In this document: positions 63,153-64,000 of the stretch, piece by piece | How positions within the stretch are numbered: position 1 is the stretch's first letter | Layout: every line of letters begins with the position of its first letter | Assembly (NCBI RefSeq): GCF_000003815.2 | Contig: NC_049980.1 | Location: 15,867,576 to 15,931,575, forward strand | Reading direction: 5' to 3' | Source of the DNA: Branchiostoma floridae | Taxonomy: Eukaryota > Chordata > Leptocardii > Amphioxiformes > Branchiostomatidae | Length of the DNA stretch: 64,000 bases | Position numbers and translations under genes: made by a program | The notes under the pieces: model-generated | The model's input: only the letters and a program-made list of their open reading frames with translations | Databases searched by the model: none | Told to the model about the DNA's origin: nothing

Positions 63153-64000
63153 ATGGTCTGCAAAGTCGTCGTCATCGTTTGGTATGTCTTGCTCCGTCTG
63201 GGTGACAACGCTGTAATATCTGATAACCTAACATGCCCGGCCAGCCCCGCACTGTGCCCGGAGCCACTGATAAAATGGAAGATGTGGGAGTTAGGGCTGG
63301 ACGCTAAAATCAGGGCCAGTGTGATATGCAGAAGGGCAGTTCGGTCGAAGAGAAGACTGTACTGTTCTTCACCGAGTGCACGAGTACTTCTTTCCCCGGA
63401 GGTGATGGACAAGGTTTTGGGACAACATCCATCTCAACAAGTAAGTCTTTCTTATAGCATTTGGTGTGATCGATCCAGTGAAATGGGAGTCGTGTGAGGA
63501 TTGAGTGAAAATATTTGAAACAAATTATGGTAATTATGCAATATGAAATATTAGGATGACAAAGTACCAAAAACATTTTGTCATCAATGATTGTAAAAAT
63601 TACGGATAGGTTGTAGAGACTGACCGTAAAAACTACTTATACAGACCAGGCCTGTCTTTTTTTTCTTATTATGCTGCTTAATCGAAAAAAAACCCTGAAC
63701 CATTGCAATTTGTATGATGACATGAAAATTTAGATACACATCGTAACCGGTTTATTGGCTATGTAAACCGTTAGATATCTACATCATAGCATCTAAATTA
63801 TTCTCTAGTCAGCTATATTTGAACCGCTGACTAAAAATTCCAGGTACAGCTCCTACACTTCGGCATCGGCAATATTGTGGATATAGCGGCGGGGAGTTTC
63901 ATGAACATGTCACGTCTGCACAGCCTGACAATCTCGTCTAACTGCCTCTATTGCATTAAAAAAGAGTGGTTTCAAATGCTGAAGAACTTGAAGCGTCTTG
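63153..64000 (+). CDS. Secreted or membrane leucine-rich-repeat protein (3' partial)
   Basis: Exon 1 (63153-63440, 96 codons) starts with a signal peptide (MVCKVVVIVWYVLLRLGDNA), then a cysteine-bearing LRRNT-like segment (LTCPASPALCPEPLIKW). It joins in phase 0 to exon 2 (63844 onward), which reads as LRRs: VQLLHFGIGNIVDIAAGSFM, then LHSLTISSNCLYCIKK and MLKNLKRL. The window ends inside the repeat domain. An upstream in-frame ATG at 63084 would place 23 extra residues before the hydrophobic segment, so 63153 is preferred. Lancelets have many LRR receptors, some immune, but the class cannot be told from this part. Confidence 0.7.

Overview
The window is animal nuclear DNA: split genes with consensus GT-AG introns, AATAAA poly(A) signals, microsatellites and many relics of DNA transposons and retrotransposons. 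The genes are a kinesin-C/KCBP-type kinesin-14 (to my knowledge not kept by vertebrates), an FBXO33 orthologue, fructose-1,6-bisphosphatase and a GnRH/AKH/corazonin-type receptor. With the repeat content, these suggest an invertebrate deuterostome, most likely an amphioxus (Branchiostoma). That assignment is inference; no species marker was searched.

Layout. 1-20.6 kb (+): the 3' part of a large C-terminal-motor kinesin, 34 visible coding exons, with its 5' end outside the window. 20.7-28.5 kb (-): a complete fructose-1,6-bisphosphatase gene, tail-to-tail with the kinesin. Its introns hold a MITE and a probable LTR relic, and a LINE fragment lies just upstream of its core first exon. 30.4-34.8 kb (+): a complete five-exon FBXO33-like F-box gene, then about 5.6 kb with no clear plus-strand gene that may be a long 3'UTR. 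On the minus strand of that stretch is an unusually long open frame (38.3-39.1 kb) with faint DEG/ENaC-like motifs. 40.4-56 kb: a gene-poor, repeat-rich tract with MITEs and foldbacks, dispersed repeat families, a near-identical 171-bp direct duplication, long CA arrays and a CR1/L2-like LINE relic. 56.1-61.9 kb (+): a complete four-exon class A GPCR with a cytoplasmic tail of about 490 residues. 63.15 kb to the end (+): the first two exons of a secreted or membrane leucine-rich-repeat protein.

The genes do not form a functional cluster: a cytoskeletal motor, a gluconeogenic enzyme, an SCF substrate adaptor, a neuropeptide receptor and an LRR protein. The points most worth checking are the kinesin with its partial exon duplication, the long receptor tail with a PP1-type RVSF motif, the unassigned 261-codon frame, and a possible distal first exon for the bisphosphatase. 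All exon borders were read by eye from splice sites and phase continuity and have no transcript support here.
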